This document shows positions 13,701 through 24,874 of a stretch of 64,000 bases of DNA, piece by piece (the first letter of the stretch is position 1; each line of letters opens with the position of its first letter). The notes below the pieces were generated by a model. The model made no database searches and was not told where the DNA came from. It saw only the letters and a list, made by a program, of their open reading frames with translations. The stretch spans positions 62,001 through 126,000 of the forward strand of contig JAPTJF010000076.1 of the NCBI GenBank assembly GCA_029339195.1. Direction: 5' to 3'. Source of the DNA: Micractinium sp. NFX-FRZ (Eukaryota > Chlorophyta > Trebouxiophyceae > Chlorellales > Chlorellaceae). A program made the position numbers and the translations under genes.

Positions 13701-15570
13701 CAGGCCACACTGATGGGGGGAGCCTACTACTTGGAGCAGGTTTGTGTTAGGGTGGGGTGGAAGAGAGGAGGGGTGGGGGGTCCAGGTTGCTCTTGGTGCT
13801 GCTGTGCTGTTGAAGATGACTCGTAATATTATTATGGGAAAAGCCTGTTCAAACCGAACCAATGCTTGCTCTCATGGGAGGTGCCTCATTGCTCAGGGAA
13901 GGTTAGTGGCCAGGTAATTGGTGCAGGCCACACTGATGGGGGGAGCCTACTACCTGGAGCAGGTCTGTGTTAGGGTGGGCTTGACAGGGAGGTCAGAGGC
14001 AAAACTCTCCTACCTCGTGGGCGGGTTCCTGGGGGCAGGTTGTGGTTGGGCACAGGTTGGTGCGGGAAGGGAATGGTGGGGAGGGAACAGCCATTCCTAC
14101 CCTTCCCACAATGCCCACATCTGATGTCTCTTCTTGCGTCTGCCCGCCCGGTATTTGGCACCCCTTCACACCGCACTGCAGGTGCACGGCGCGGGCACCG
14201 GCGTGCGCCGCCACTGGCTCTTCTTCCTCGGATTCAAGCACAGCGATGCGCCACGCCGGCGCTGGCTGCGCTGGCGCCGCGGGGGAGGCAGCAGCGGAGG
14301 CCACAGCGGCAGCAGCAACAGCACTGCTGGGGGCAGCAAGCAGCCGAACGTGCAGGCCGGTGCAGCGGCAGTGGTGGCTACGTCAGCGCCCGCTTCCGCG
14401 CTGCAGCTGGGGCAGCCTGGGCAACCTGGCAGCGCGCCTCCCGCGGGTGCCAGCTCAGCGGGGGATGACGTGGCGACCCCAGGTGGCCTGGGCGCAGATG
14501 ACAGCTGGATGGCAGAGTATTACGGCCAAGATGGCTCTTATGCCTCTGCCCTCCGCTCCCCTCAGCTGCCAGCCAGGGAGGCCGCTCTGCGCACAGCTGG
14601 CGCCGGGACGACGACGGCGCCCACACCAGTGCCCCGCAAGCTCACGTCTGTGAAGTTGGCGGTTGCACCCGACCCTGTGCCAGGCAGCAGCACGGCCAGC
14701 GTGCGGAGCGGGGGCGGGGAGGAGGCGGAGGAGGGGGCAGACGTGGCGGCAGAGCGCGTGCGCGCAGACGCGCTCTTCCAGCAGTGGTGAGTGAGCGGGG
14801 GTGCGGTCCGGGGATGCTGCACTAAAAGCCCTGTTGCTAGGGTGCACCCGGCCTTGCTTGCCCGGGATCCATGCCCAGGTGCCTCGCCCCTGGAGGTGTT
14901 TGCCCAGGCGCCTAGACCCAGGCGTGCCAGCCCCTTCAGCCCACCCAGCCTTCCGGCTGACAGTGCCTGCGCCGTGCCCTGCTGGCATGCGTTCTATTGC
15001 AGGCAGCGCGCCCCCGGCAAGGCGCCGCCGGCCGCCATCATGCTGCACTCCCTGCGCAAGGTGTTCCCTGCACGCGACGGCAATGCAGAAAAGGTGAGGA
15101 GGGCAGGAAAGGATGCTGGCGGCTGGCTTGATGAGGCTGGCTGGCTGGATGGCGTCGTGGGGCCTGCGGGCTGGTTGGCTGGGCTGGGTGGGTGGGTGGG
15201 TGGGCGGACGCCTGGTGTCTGGGCTTGCAGTCAAGGCTCCAAGTGTCCCCTGTGCTGCTCGCCTGCACGTGGGCCAGCCAATGCGCTTGCTGTCATACCG
15301 CCCTACCGCTGTCTGCTCACACACTCATGTTTCCCGCCTCTGCCCTGACAAATCCAACTGTCCCTGCATTTCCTCAAACCCTCCCACCCCGTGCCACCCT
15401 GCCTGCCGTGCCAGGTGGCGGCGCCCAACCTCTCCCCTTGCCATCCCTCACGCTTTCGTTTATCTGCCCCCAACCCTCCCACCTCTGCACCCGCCCTCTT
15501 CCAATGCCAGGTGGCGGTGTCCGACCTCTCCCTGGCCATCCCACGCTGCGAGTGCTTTGGTCTGCTGGGA

Positions 15571-15605
<35 letters not shown>

Positions 15606-18600
15606 GATGGAGGGCTTCATGGAGGCAACCAGTGGGCAGGTGAGGGCGGAGCACCACATGCACATGGAAGCCTCCCCTGCCAGCCCTCGCAAGAGTCATA
15701 GCTGCGTGCACACCCAACCCTCCCCTGCCATCCCTCCGGGAGTCACGCATCACCAATCCCGCCCTTCATGCGCAGTGCCACTCTTTTGCCAATCCAATTT
15801 ACCTGCTTACTGTACTGTGCCCCTTCAACTCCTTTCTTCCTGCCTCCCAACCCCCCCCTGTTCAAACCGCTGCCCTCAGGCGATCATCGAGGGGCACAGC
15901 ATCGCTCAAGACATGGACGCCATCTACTCACTGATGGGCGCCTGCCCTCAGCACGACCTGCTGTGGGACGCACTGACAGGTCAGCAGCATCCCCGGGCGT
16001 TGTGGTTCTAGCCGGTTCATGGTTGGTGGTGCAATGCAAGGATACAAGGGTGGAAGAAGGGCGCTTGCCTCCCCGCACGAGTTGGCCGTGTTCCCCCATC
16101 CTGGCAGGCGTCTGCTGCCGGGGGTATGCAGTCATCTCATGGACCTGACTGTCTGCCTGCATGGGCTGGGGGGGCCAGCTGTGATCCCGGCCAGGGAGGC
16201 CGGGGCTAGATTAGCCCACTGTGTAGCCCAGCTGACGCTGTGACCTGCTGGCACTCGGCCCTGCCTCTGTGCCAGCAAAGCCCGCCCGCCTGCCTGCCGC
16301 CATCTCCATGAGAGCCTTCTCCTGTGCCCGCCCCTCTCCCAGGCCGCGAGCACCTGCTGTTCTACGCCCGCATCAAGAACCTGTCTGGCAAGCGGCTGCG
16401 CCGGGCGGTGGACGATGCGCTGCGCAGGTAAGGGGAGGGGCGGGGTGACGATGGGCTGTGTGGAATGAAGCAGTTGACGCCATGCTGCGTGGGGCGATGG
16501 ATGACGCAGGTGAAGGGAGGGGCGCATGCAAAGCCGCCTCCTTGTTGCCACCATTGGCCTACTGTTCCTCCCCCCTTCCCTTTGAGCCGTGCAAAATGAC
16601 GAAAATGTACCTTGCCTCGCCCGCGCCGCCACCTCCCCCTGCTGTGCAGCGTCAACCTGTTTAGCGTGGGAGACGACTTGGTGGGGGGATACAGGTGCGG
16701 CATGGGCGCCTCTTGAGCCCTGCCACGTCTGCGTAGGCCTGCTGACGGCTGACAGGGGCTGCTGAGCGGCGCGGGAGCTTGCTGTGCGCCCATCCACTTG
16801 TGCTGCCTCTGCCTGCCTGCCTCGCTGAGTCCCAGCCCACCCGAATCAACCTGACCTCACATACCTCTCAGCACCGCCCACCCCTGTCCCCTGCTCCCGC
16901 GCCGCCGCCCTGCACCGGCGGCGTGCTGCGCCGGTTGAGCGTGGCCACCCACCTCGCCCACCCGTGCTGTATCCTAGTCCCCCCTGCATTCCAACCCTGT
17001 CTGTCCCCGTGCTGCCCCCTTATGGCCTGCCCGTGCAGCGGCGGCATGAAGCGCCGGCTGAGCGTGGCCATTTCGCTGGTGGGGGATCCCCTGGTGGTGT
17101 ACCTGGATGAACCCTCCACAGGTGGGTGGGTGGGCTGCCACTAATGCCTTGCAATCAGCCAGTCGGCCAGCCCAACTGGTGGCAAGTGACCCGGTTGTGG
17201 TGTGGCGTTCATGTCGGCACTGGGTGTGGTAGGCTGCCGTGGGCGGGAGGAGGGTGGGCGGAGTGGAAAGAAGAGGCGGCGTTTGCATCCGTTTGCATGC
17301 TCGGTAACCAGTGGGGGGGGCCCCCGCCATGGGGGTCCACACCTCTGCTGGTTTCCTCAACCCACGCCCAAGGGCGTATTCTTCTTCTTCTTCTTCTTCG
17401 TTTGCATGCGTGGGCGGGCCAGCAGGCTCCGAGCCTGCTGGTGGGAGTCCCACCGGAGCCCTCCTGCCCTCAAGTCTACAAACCCGGCTGCCGTGCAGGC
17501 CTGGACCCGGCTTCCCGCCAGCTTCTGTGGGACGTGATCAAGCAGGCGCGCAAGGAGCGCGCTGTGGTCCTGACCACGCACAGCATGGAGGAGGCCGAGG
17601 CGCTGTGCGACAGGTGGGCGGGCGGGCGGGTGGCTGGGAGGGGTTTACGCGTAGAGAGAGTGGGAATGCCTCCTGGTTTGTGTGCTGATAGCACTGCTTT
17701 TACATAGGCCTATGGTAGGGCGCGCTGGTGGATGGGCGGCAGGGGGCAGGGGCATCGGATATGTTCAGACTTGCGTGCAAGCCCAGAGAGGACAGCATGA
17801 CACCAGCGCACCCTGGCGTGTGCACCTCCACCCCACCTGCCCACCCGCCCAATCCTGCTGTCCCTCAACCCCGCCCTTCCCCCCCGCCAGGCTGGGCATC
17901 TTTGTGGGCGGGCGGCTGCAGTGCGTGGGCAACCCCAAGGACCTGGTGTCCCGCTTCGGCGGCTACCTGTCCTTCACCATAACCACACCTCCCAACCAGG
18001 TGGGGCCCCGGGGTTTTGGAGGGTGGGGTGGGCACATCTGAAGGCGGGCAGGCTGGTTGGGATAAGGACAGGCAGGGCCTGTGGTTGAGGTACGACGCAC
18101 TGCCATAAATGGCAGCTGCAGCGCCAGCTTGTCCCCCGGCCATCCACGCCCTGCGCCTGGTTGCTCCGCCCCACGGCCCGCCCCATGCCCCGCCCGCGCT
18201 TTGCGAGCAGGAGGCGGCGGCGGCGGCGGTGGTGCGCGGCCTGTCACCCTCCGCCCGCCTCGTGTATGCCCTGGGAGGCTGCCAGAAGTTTGAGCTGCCC
18301 CTGGGGGAGGCGGCGGTGGATGCCATTTTCAGCAGGATGGAGCTGGTGAAGGCCAGGTGAGCGGGATGGGGCTCCTGCGGGGGCGGGGGCGGGGGGCTGC
18401 GGGATAGGCTGTGGGCTTCGGACGGGCGGGGCGGGCAGGCAGTCCGGGACGCGCCGGACAGTGGCATGTGGAGTGTCACCTCAGAGAGCAGCCAATGTTT
18501 GAAGTGCGACTTGCATGCGCTGTTTGGGGCGCTTTTATGGACGGACAGGCAGTGGGGCGCCTTGCCTGCACTTGCCTGCCTGCCTGGTGGGGCAAGGTGG

Positions 18601-19169
18601 GGAGCGGGCAAGGGGGCAGAGTAGCTACGTACACCCTTGGAGCTGGGGTGGTGGCCTTTTGTGCCCCCTTCAGGCGGGGGGGTGGGGGAGCGGCTGTTGA
18701 GCCCAATGCAAACACACTAACGGCCACCCCATGCAGGCGGCAGGGGGCGCGGCAGCTCAGCTGCACGGTGCCTCTGCCGCTGCCTGCTGCCCTCCCATGC
18801 ATCGTACCGGACACCCCACCCCAGCGCGTACCAGACGAGAACCGTGGATTGAACGGCATGTGAACTCCCGCCCACCCCGCCCCGCCCTGCCTGCCACTGT
18901 GTAGGGGAGAGCTGACGCTGATCGATTGGGGAGTCAGCAACGCTACGCTGGTGAGTATTAGTATAAGCATTTTTGCGGCTGCGGGGGGCAGTGCCGGCTC
19001 TTGCAGAAGCCGCTGAGCTGTCCGCTTGTTATCCAGTGGATGCGGTACGGGCGCTGCTGGCTGCGCGGGTGCAAACCCTGACCCTCCCTGCCTCCCCTGA
19101 CCCCCACAGGAGGAGGTTTTCATACGAATTACGAGAGATGCTGGCGTGCGGATGAGCGCTTTCAGCTGA
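7785..19169 (+). CDS. ABC transporter, ABCA subfamily, half-size
   Basis: Membrane transporter of lipids or sterol-like substrates by family; substrate unknown. 29 exons: 7785-7819, 7936-7996, 8118-8387, 8581-8688, 8946-9113, 9348-9483, 9775-9941, 10136-10222, 10418-10524, 10777-10934, 11151-11293, 11557-11631, 11874-12011, 12217-12335, 12813-12902, 13184-13211, 13395-13538, 14182-14786, 15003-15093, 15511-15639, 15880-15979, 16343-16427, 16650-16694, 17039-17121, 17499-17613, 17891-17999, 18211-18356, 18905-18950, 19110-19169; about 1,215 aa. The N-terminus has the ABCA SFWTQ motif and first helix, then a large Cys-rich extracellular loop and the helix bundle of exons 12-17. The single nucleotide-binding domain has Walker [11 protein letters not shown] (~930), signature [10 protein letters not shown] (~1029), Walker [10 protein letters not shown] (~1049) and H-loop TTHSM (~1083). 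Exon 18 encodes a long Ser/Gly/Ala linker. The intron after 8688 is probably GC-AG. Confidence 0.9.
11061..11085 (+). repeat. Intronic echo of the following ABCA exon (exon 11)
   Basis: tgaagcgccagctgggc followed by (a)ccgcc repeats the start of the exon beginning at 11151 (tgaag at 11163) with one mismatch, 102 bp upstream of it. Confidence 0.7.
12283..12583 (+). repeat. Three-unit 121-bp tandem repeat spanning an exon end and its intron
   Basis: The end of the exon finishing at 12335 is repeated twice downstream. The ATG of its atgctgctgg lies at 12301, with copies at 12422 and 12543, so the period is 121 bp both times. The first copy keeps gggtcatcatctcggggtga complete with the GT donor. 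The second is more decayed (atcatctcagattggg). The spacer between also aligns weakly, so the duplicated unit included part of the intron. Confidence 0.85.
12963..13003 (+). repeat. Intronic echo of ABCA exon 15 end
   Basis: gcagacctcaagcagctggc and the following ccctcattc repeat the tail of the exon ending at 12902 (gacctcatgcagctggtgcc, then ttccttc), displaced 105 bp. The donor GT is lost. Confidence 0.75.
13505..13980 (+). repeat. Three copies of the exon 17 end in the following intron
   Basis: cacactgatggggggagcct and the following acta...ggagcaggt occur at 13505 (true exon end, donor at 13539), 13706 and 13929, spaced 201 and 223 bp. The flanking intron is copied too (gtgttagggtggg; upstream atgcttgctctcatggg and aggttagtgg). 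Copies 2 and 3 are each preceded by ggtgcag and followed by a GT, so each is a potential 36-nt, 12-codon cassette exon in phase 0. Confidence 0.9.
15415..15455 (+). repeat. Intronic echo of ABCA exon 20 start (Walker A exon)
   Basis: tgccag, gtggcg, cccaacctctcccc and ttgccatccc repeat the acceptor and first 30 bases of the exon starting at 15511 (tgccag, gtggcggtgtccgacctctc), 96 bp upstream. The AG acceptor is intact, but the copy does not lead into an open frame that ends in a donor. Confidence 0.75.
16495..16527 (+). repeat. Possible echo of ABCA exon 22 end and donor
   Basis: gatgacgcaggtgaagggag followed by gggcg resembles gatgcgctgcgcaggtaagg followed by ggaggggcg at the exon end 16427, about 80-85 bp downstream. 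It is shorter and less certain than the others. Confidence 0.45.
16910..16962 (+). repeat. Intronic echo of ABCA signature-motif exon start
   Basis: cggcggcgtgctgcgccggt followed by tgagcgtggcca repeats the start of the exon at 17039 (cggcggcatgaagcgccggc, then tgagcgtggcca), 123 bp upstream. The acceptor CAG of the parent reads CAC in the copy, so it is probably not spliced. Confidence 0.8.
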
Positions 19170-19319
19170 GGCACCGCCCACGGCGGCCGGCGCGCGGCCG
19201 GCGCAAGCTGCCAGCGTGGCGGGTGACCCCCGTGGCGGGCGGGAAAGCCAGGGCCGCCTGGCGTTCTGGCACGTCCAACCACCACTATTTGCTTCCCGGT
19301 GCGTTAGCACTCGATTTAC

Positions 19320-19324
19320 TGTAA
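19320..19324 (+). terminator. Poly(A) signal TGTAA of the ABCA gene
   Basis: TGTAA about 150 bp after the TGA at 19167-19169, a normal chlorophyte 3' UTR length. Confidence 0.55.
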
Positions 19325-19482
19325 CCCGCGAGCTTCAGCAAAGTTGGGCACACAAGGCAGTGGAACAACCCACTACTGGCCAGGGCGCACCAGCGGGCGG
19401 GCGGTGGGCGACTGCGCGTCGTTTGAGTTGCATTGAGAGCGGAAGCTCTGGCGGCCGCTCGTGTGAACACGGCGTGAGCGGC

Positions 19483-21666
19483 ATGACGGACTATCCTGAG
19501 GCCTGCGGCCACCACGGGAAGCCGGCGCAATACAGGCAATGCAGGCAAAGCATTAGCGTGGACGTGGCCGCCGCGGTGGACAGGTGAGCCCCTGCTTGGC
19601 CCCCCGGCACGCCCGCACAGCGCCGCCGGGCTGCGCGCCGCTTGGCGGGACTGCCAATCCGCTCACTGCTGGTGCATTTAACCCATCCTTCCGCTTCTTT
19701 CTGCACCTGCGACAAGTACTCTGGGTTGTTGCTGCCCAATCCAGACACAGCACCCATTTTCCCTGCAGCCCTGCTCCGCTTGCCTACAGTGCCCGCGCCT
19801 CAGCCGCTCAAACCGGTGCCGCCTCCAGCGGGCGAGTGCACACAGGCTGGCAGGCAATCGTTCTCGCGCTGACATCTGTGCTGGCAGTCATGACTGCGTG
19901 CGAGGATGGGTGCACAGGTGGGCGCCTGGCTGCAGGCACCAGGTGTAGTGGCAATGCAGCTTCCCGCTGCCTGCCGGCATGCGACTGCTCAGCCAGTGCC
20001 GAGGCACCACCCAGTGGGTCAGCAGGCACATGAGGACGCAGACGAGCCAACCGCCCTGCTTCTGCCAGATGCCGCCGCCAACATGACTGCGCAGCACTGG
20101 CAGTGCACATCGACCAGCAGGACCCTGCGCTGGCAGCGCTTCCCTGTTCCCACCTGTGGATTGGGTGGCAAGATCTCGGTGCGAGGATCACTCGCAGGGA
20201 CTGACCCCGGTAAACCTCCCCTCCCACCCCGCCCACGCAGGCCTGGCCTTCATCGGCAGCAGCTATGCAGTTATCGCGCAAGCGCTGGCGCTGCTGGCGG
20301 GCTGCCGCCCGCGCCTGTTTGCCCGCCTGCGAGAGGCGCTGGCGGCTGGCGGGCTGCTTGTGCTGTGTGGATCGCAGGCCATCCGAGGGCTGGGTGAGTG
20401 TTGCCGCGCGCGCCCATTCTCAGGAGAGTGCCTCCAGCCAGCAGACACCCCCTGTTCCCACAGCTGTGGGCCGCCAAGCACTGGGTGTTAGGGATGCCAC
20501 ATCTCGGGCTGCCCTCTCCTGTCCCGATCCTGGATGTGCCAGCAACCCCATGCCTCCTTGCCCCGCCTGCCCGCCGGCCTCCCTGCCTCCCTGCCCCAGT
20601 TGCCGTCCTCCAAGCCCCCCCAAACCTGCCCGGACTCCAAGGCGGCCGTGCCCTCAGGCTGCTGGGGCTGCTGGGGCTGGCCAGCTCAGCAGCCTGGGTG
20701 CCCCTCTTTGTCTCCTGCGGCCGCTGGAAAGTGCGCTGGGCGGCGGTTGTGCTCCCGGCGCTTGCAGCAGTCCCGCTGTGGAGCCAGCAGGGCATGTGCT
20801 GGCGCCAGCTGGCAGCCCCTGGCGCGGCGGCGCCGCTGGCTGCTGCCTACGACGCCCTCACCCTCATGCAGTGAGTGCCTGATTTGCTCAGTCTCGGTGC
20901 CCATGAACCCTGGAACTGCCGCAGCCTGCTGCAGTGCGTGCGTGTGCAGGCGGGTGCGCTGCCGGTGGGGGGAACGGGGCCAGGCCCTGGGAATGCCAGG
21001 CCAGCTGCAGGCCAGGCACCAGGAATGACAGGCCAGCTGCCTTGTGTGGCATGTGCATTGGCGAGGCTGTATACAGCGCTGCAGCATGGATGTGTGCAAG
21101 CTACACACGTTGAGCGCAGCATGTCTGCCGGGCCTGGCCGTGAGCCATGTTGCAACTCTCGCACCCCGCCCTCCCCGGAGGGAACCCCTCCCTGCCCACC
21201 CTGCAGCCTGCCCACCGCCCCGGCCACCCGCCTGCTGACATGGGGCGTTGGCGGCCCTGTGCACCAGTGCATGGCAGTCAACGCCTGGCTGCAGCTCATG
21301 CTGGGGGTGCTGTTGCCGCTGACCCTGCTGAGGGCCCTGGAGCTGGGAGCCTTGCGCTCTTGTCAGGCGCGCCTGCACCAGTTGCAGTGCCAGCAACAGC
21401 AGCAGTGGGAGCAGCAGTGGCAGCATGTGGCGGCGGCAGCTAAGGCGGCGGCGGCAGCGGGCGGCAGCGGGGGCCAGAAGCGCCCGGATAATGTGGCGGC
21501 GCCGCCACAAGAGCACCGCTGGCAGGGCGAGGCACTCAAGCTAGGACCAGCAGCGGGAGCCGTTTGTGATGAAGCCACCCACAGCTCGACTCGTTGGCTG
21601 CTTGACCTGTACCTTGCAAGTTCGCTAGCTTGGTGTGCCTCCAATGTGCTGCCGCTGTGGCTGTGA
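19483..21666 (+). CDS. Membrane protein family A, copy 1
   Basis: Exons 19483-19583, 19769-19917, 20241-20393, 20600-20870, 21207-21666; about 377 residues, all junctions phase-consistent. I do not recognise the family. The shared architecture of the three copies is: a first hydrophobic helix ending ...G|intron; an amphipathic/hydrophobic exon (AAIAQALALLA type, here YAVIAQALALLAG); a two-helix exon; a long exon with the helix NAWLQLMLGVLLPLTLLRAL, a Gln/Ala-rich cytosol-like stretch, and a last helix starting WLLDLYLASS and ending at the stop. Intron positions and phases are the same as in copies 2 and 3. This copy is the most diverged: its first exon is longer (MTDYPEACGH...) and exon 3 has two extra codons. 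Confidence 0.68.
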
Positions 21667-22507
21667 AGGTTACACTGTTTTACTGTGTTCCCTCGTGCAT
21701 CATTCTACCCTCCCCATGCAGCGCGCCTCTTGCCCGCTGCCTCTGTGCGTTTGTGGCCAATGGTACTGCACACCCCTTTGTGACTGCCCACACCTCCGTT
21801 CAGGTTGGGACCACGTGTACTGTTTGCACTGTGTGCCCCTGCCAACAGCAGGAGGCTGCTTTGGGTCTCAGCCGATGCGCGCATGCATGCTGATGTCGGC
21901 GAGATCCCCAAAGCAGCACAAAGGGAGGTCGACAGGCGGCGGTTGCGGGTGGTTGGCGCCGCCTGCCCGGCTGGGTCTGGTAGGAGCAATGAGAGGCGAG
22001 AAACTGCAGCAGTTACGGGCGTCGTTTGATTATGACCAGCAGTAGGGCCCTATTTCCACCCGGAAGTCTCACACTGAGACATTGAAACGGCAACGCGAGG
22101 TTACTGCCCCCGCCAGATCGTTCAGCTGTGGCCTGCCGACGATGCAGCGTGTGGCTGCATGATTTATACCTGGCTGGCTCGCACGCCTGCTTTCCCCCCA
22201 CACGCCGCCATGTTGGGCGCAAGCAGGCAGGCAAATGAGAGACCTCTAGTGATTCAGATGCTGGGGTGCAAGCCTGACGCACTGCTTCCGCCGCGACGCG
22301 CCGCCGCCGCTGTAGCAGCTCGATGCGTCGCTAGGGTTCAACAGTGCGTAACTTGACTCAAGCATCGGATGCTTGCATCTCTAGTCAGTTGACAACTCAA
22401 TTGCATTTTGCTGTTCAGTGTGTGTGGGTGCCCATCTGGGCTTTGGAGCGGTGCCGGCGTCTCCCGCGCACCGCGACGACGAGACTGAGAATAGCCGGAA
22501 TAGAGGA
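21667..22507. other. Intergenic region between family A copies 1 and 2
   Basis: No open frame here has family-like or splice-consistent coding. The region should hold the copy 1 3' UTR and the copy 2 promoter. No repeat longer than about 20 bp was noticed. Confidence 0.45.
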
Positions 22508-24379
22508 ATGGTTGACATCGAGGTGTTCCGGAGGTGCGAGCGATAGAACCCTCTCTCGCGCGCCTGCACTCTTCAACGAACGAACCCTACTTTACTGTCC
22601 AACTTACGTTTGGCGGAGATAGGCTGTGTGAGGCCGTGGCCACCGCCATAGCTGCCGCCAGTGCTGCCGCCGCCGCCAGTGCTGCCGTCGCCAACGCTGT
22701 TGCCGCCTCCGGAGCCCTCCGAACAGCCCTATTCCCCCTGCCCACTTTGCAGAGCAATGAACGCCGAGTGTGCTGCTGGTGATCGCCTTGGGTGGCAGTA
22801 TGTTGCGCTGGTCTTTTCGGGCCTGCTCGCCTACAAGACTGCTTGGGTGGAGGGCCTGCCAGGTAGACGGGCCCAAGGGGAGAGGCCTGCCCGACTCGCC
22901 TGCCCTGAACTTTAGCATACAACTGTGCATAAGGCGAGAGCCCCACGCTGTCTGTTTGGCCCGCCCTGCGCCCACCCATCGCATGTTGTGCGTCTCATCC
23001 ACCCTGTGCTGCGCCCCCCATTCCTGCCTCTCCGCCCCCGCTTGCCTGCCGCAGGCTTGGCACTCTGCAGCGCCAGCCATGCGGCAATAGCGCAGGCCCT
23101 CGCACTGCTGGCGTCGTGGCGGCCGCAGCTGTACGCCCGCCACCGTATGCTGCTGGCAGCTGCTGCGCTCTTCAACCTGACAGCTGTCGTGCGGGACCTG
23201 GGTGAGTGAGTGGTGTTGTGCTCTCACAGCGCTGCACGGCGCGTGTCAGCTTCTGCTAATCGCCGCTGACTCAGCCTGCTGCAGTTGTTCTGCAGCTGTT
23301 GTAGTGTGCAGCTGTTGTGGTCCCAAACTTCTGGAGCGCACCCACCCGCTGGCGCCACGGCTGTGGACTTGCACCACTCGGGTGCAACTCTGCGAGTTGC
23401 CCTTCACTCTACGGCCTGGCTCCCCTCACCCCCGCCCTCGCCCTGCTATGCCCGCTGTCTCGCTGCAGCCCTGCGCGGCGGCACCGTCATTGTCCAGTTC
23501 CATTCCGGCAGCCCGCTTAAGCTGCTAGCTCTCATGGCCGTCGCCACCTCAGCACTCTGGGTGCTGCTGTACAGCCTGTACGGCCGCCTGTGCCGCCCCC
23601 TCTGGACCCACTGGGTGCTGCCTGCACTAACACCGCTGCCGCTGGCCAGCAACCGGCGCGTGTGCCAGCGACAGCTGACCATGCCAGGCGTCGTGCCGCC
23701 GCTTGCCATGCTCTACAGACGGCTTGAGCTTGGGCAGTGAGTGCCTACCTCTGCCCGCCTGCATACCTCGCTGCCACCTGTCAGACGCACGCCGCCTGCC
23801 TGCTCCTGGCTGGGGGTTTGTGCACAGCTGGATCCAGTGATTTGCAGCCCGCTCTGCATGCACCGTGATGCCCAATACTGCTCCCCATTAATGCTCCCCA
23901 TTAATGCTCCCCATCCCTGCAGCCTGCCCACTGCCCGGGCCTCACACCTCCTGGCTGGCTCCTGCAGCCCGCTGCACCAGTGCATGGCAGTCAACGCCTG
24001 GCTGCAGCTCATGCTGGGGGTGCTGCTGCCGCTGACCCTGCTGCGGGCCCTGGAGCAGCAAGCCTTGCGAGCCTACCAGGCACGGCAGCGGCAACAGCAG
24101 CGGCAGCAGCAGCAGCAGCAGGAGCAACATTGGCAGGAGGCCCCACCGGCAGGCAGCAGCATCACGCACACCCGTCAGCAATGGCGAGCAACTTCAAGGG
24201 CGGCGGGAGGGCACTTGCTGCAGCAGCAGGAGGCGCCGGGCCCGGCGGCACAGCGGCTGGCCACAGTAGCCGACTGTGCAACAGAAGCCACCTACCGCCC
24301 GGCCCAGTGGCTGCTTGACCTGTATCTGGCCAGCTCAATAGCTTGGTGTGCCTCCAATGTGCTGCCACTGTGGGTGTAG
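22508..24379 (+). CDS. Membrane protein family A, copy 2
   Basis: Exons 22508-22533, 22753-22862, 23055-23201, 23469-23736, 23923-24379; about 335 residues, sum divisible by three. The 26-nt first exon (MVDIEVFR plus two bases) was chosen because copy 3 has the matching mini-exon MSDLKAFR with the same phase and donor; otherwise translation could start at the Met at 22757. Four to six predicted membrane segments (for example WQYVALVFSGLLAYKTAWV and LALMAVATSALWVLLYSLYG) and a Gln-rich run after the longest helix. The function is unknown to me. Two TGTAA signals follow at 24418 and 24428. Confidence 0.72.
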
Positions 24380-24417
24380 CTGCAAGGGACATGTTGGATG
24401 TAGCACCAACGGGACGG

Positions 24418-24432
24418 TGTAACCTGCTGTAA
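24418..24432 (+). terminator. Paired TGTAA poly(A) signals of family A copy 2
   Basis: TGTAA at 24418-24422 and 24428-24432, within tandem gtaacctgctg units, about 40 bp after the TAG at 24377-24379. Confidence 0.5.
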
Positions 24433-24809
24433 CCTGCTGGGGCCAAGATGCTGTACAGGCCGCCAACCCGCCATTGCAGCATGCATGAGGCGTTCTGGAC
24501 CTCTGCATCCCGGCCCTGTGGCTGCTTCACTTGTATCTCGCCAGTTCAATGCCGTGGCTCATCGCCGCCGCACTGTCTGTGTGGAAATGGCCACTTGTTG
24601 CGCATAGTAAACATGTTGCCGGCCTGTGAATTACGTTACAACTCTGCCCTTTGGAGCAGGAAGCTGGCATGTTTGTCAAAGAGCAACTGCTTGAGCAGTG
24701 AAGGTGAAGATGGGACAACTGGTGCGGCGTCGAGCAATCGACACCAGTGTTTGCACGGGCGGGTTGGGAGGGGGAGTGAGCGGGGGTGGGAGAGGTCCAT
24801 GCAGGGCTG

Positions 24810-24874
24810 CCACAAGGCTTGCGTGGGGGAAGCGCCCAAGAGGCGCTTCCCCCACCGTACCGCAAGGCTTGTGG
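24810..24874. repeat. Inverted repeat / hairpin
   Basis: A perfect 14-bp stem gtgggggaagcgcc / ggcgcttcccccac encloses a 5-base loop (caaga). Outer arms ccacaaggcttgcg and cgcaaggcttgtgg are also inverted except at their centre. It lies between convergent genes (family A copy 2 and the minus-strand Cys-rich gene) and could be a transcription-end or small-RNA hairpin, or a MITE remnant. Confidence 0.7.

Noticed and set aside
17379..17400. TTC repeat that could encode poly-Phe
   Set aside because: It lies in an ABCA intron. It is a polypyrimidine microsatellite upstream of the acceptor at 17498, not coding.
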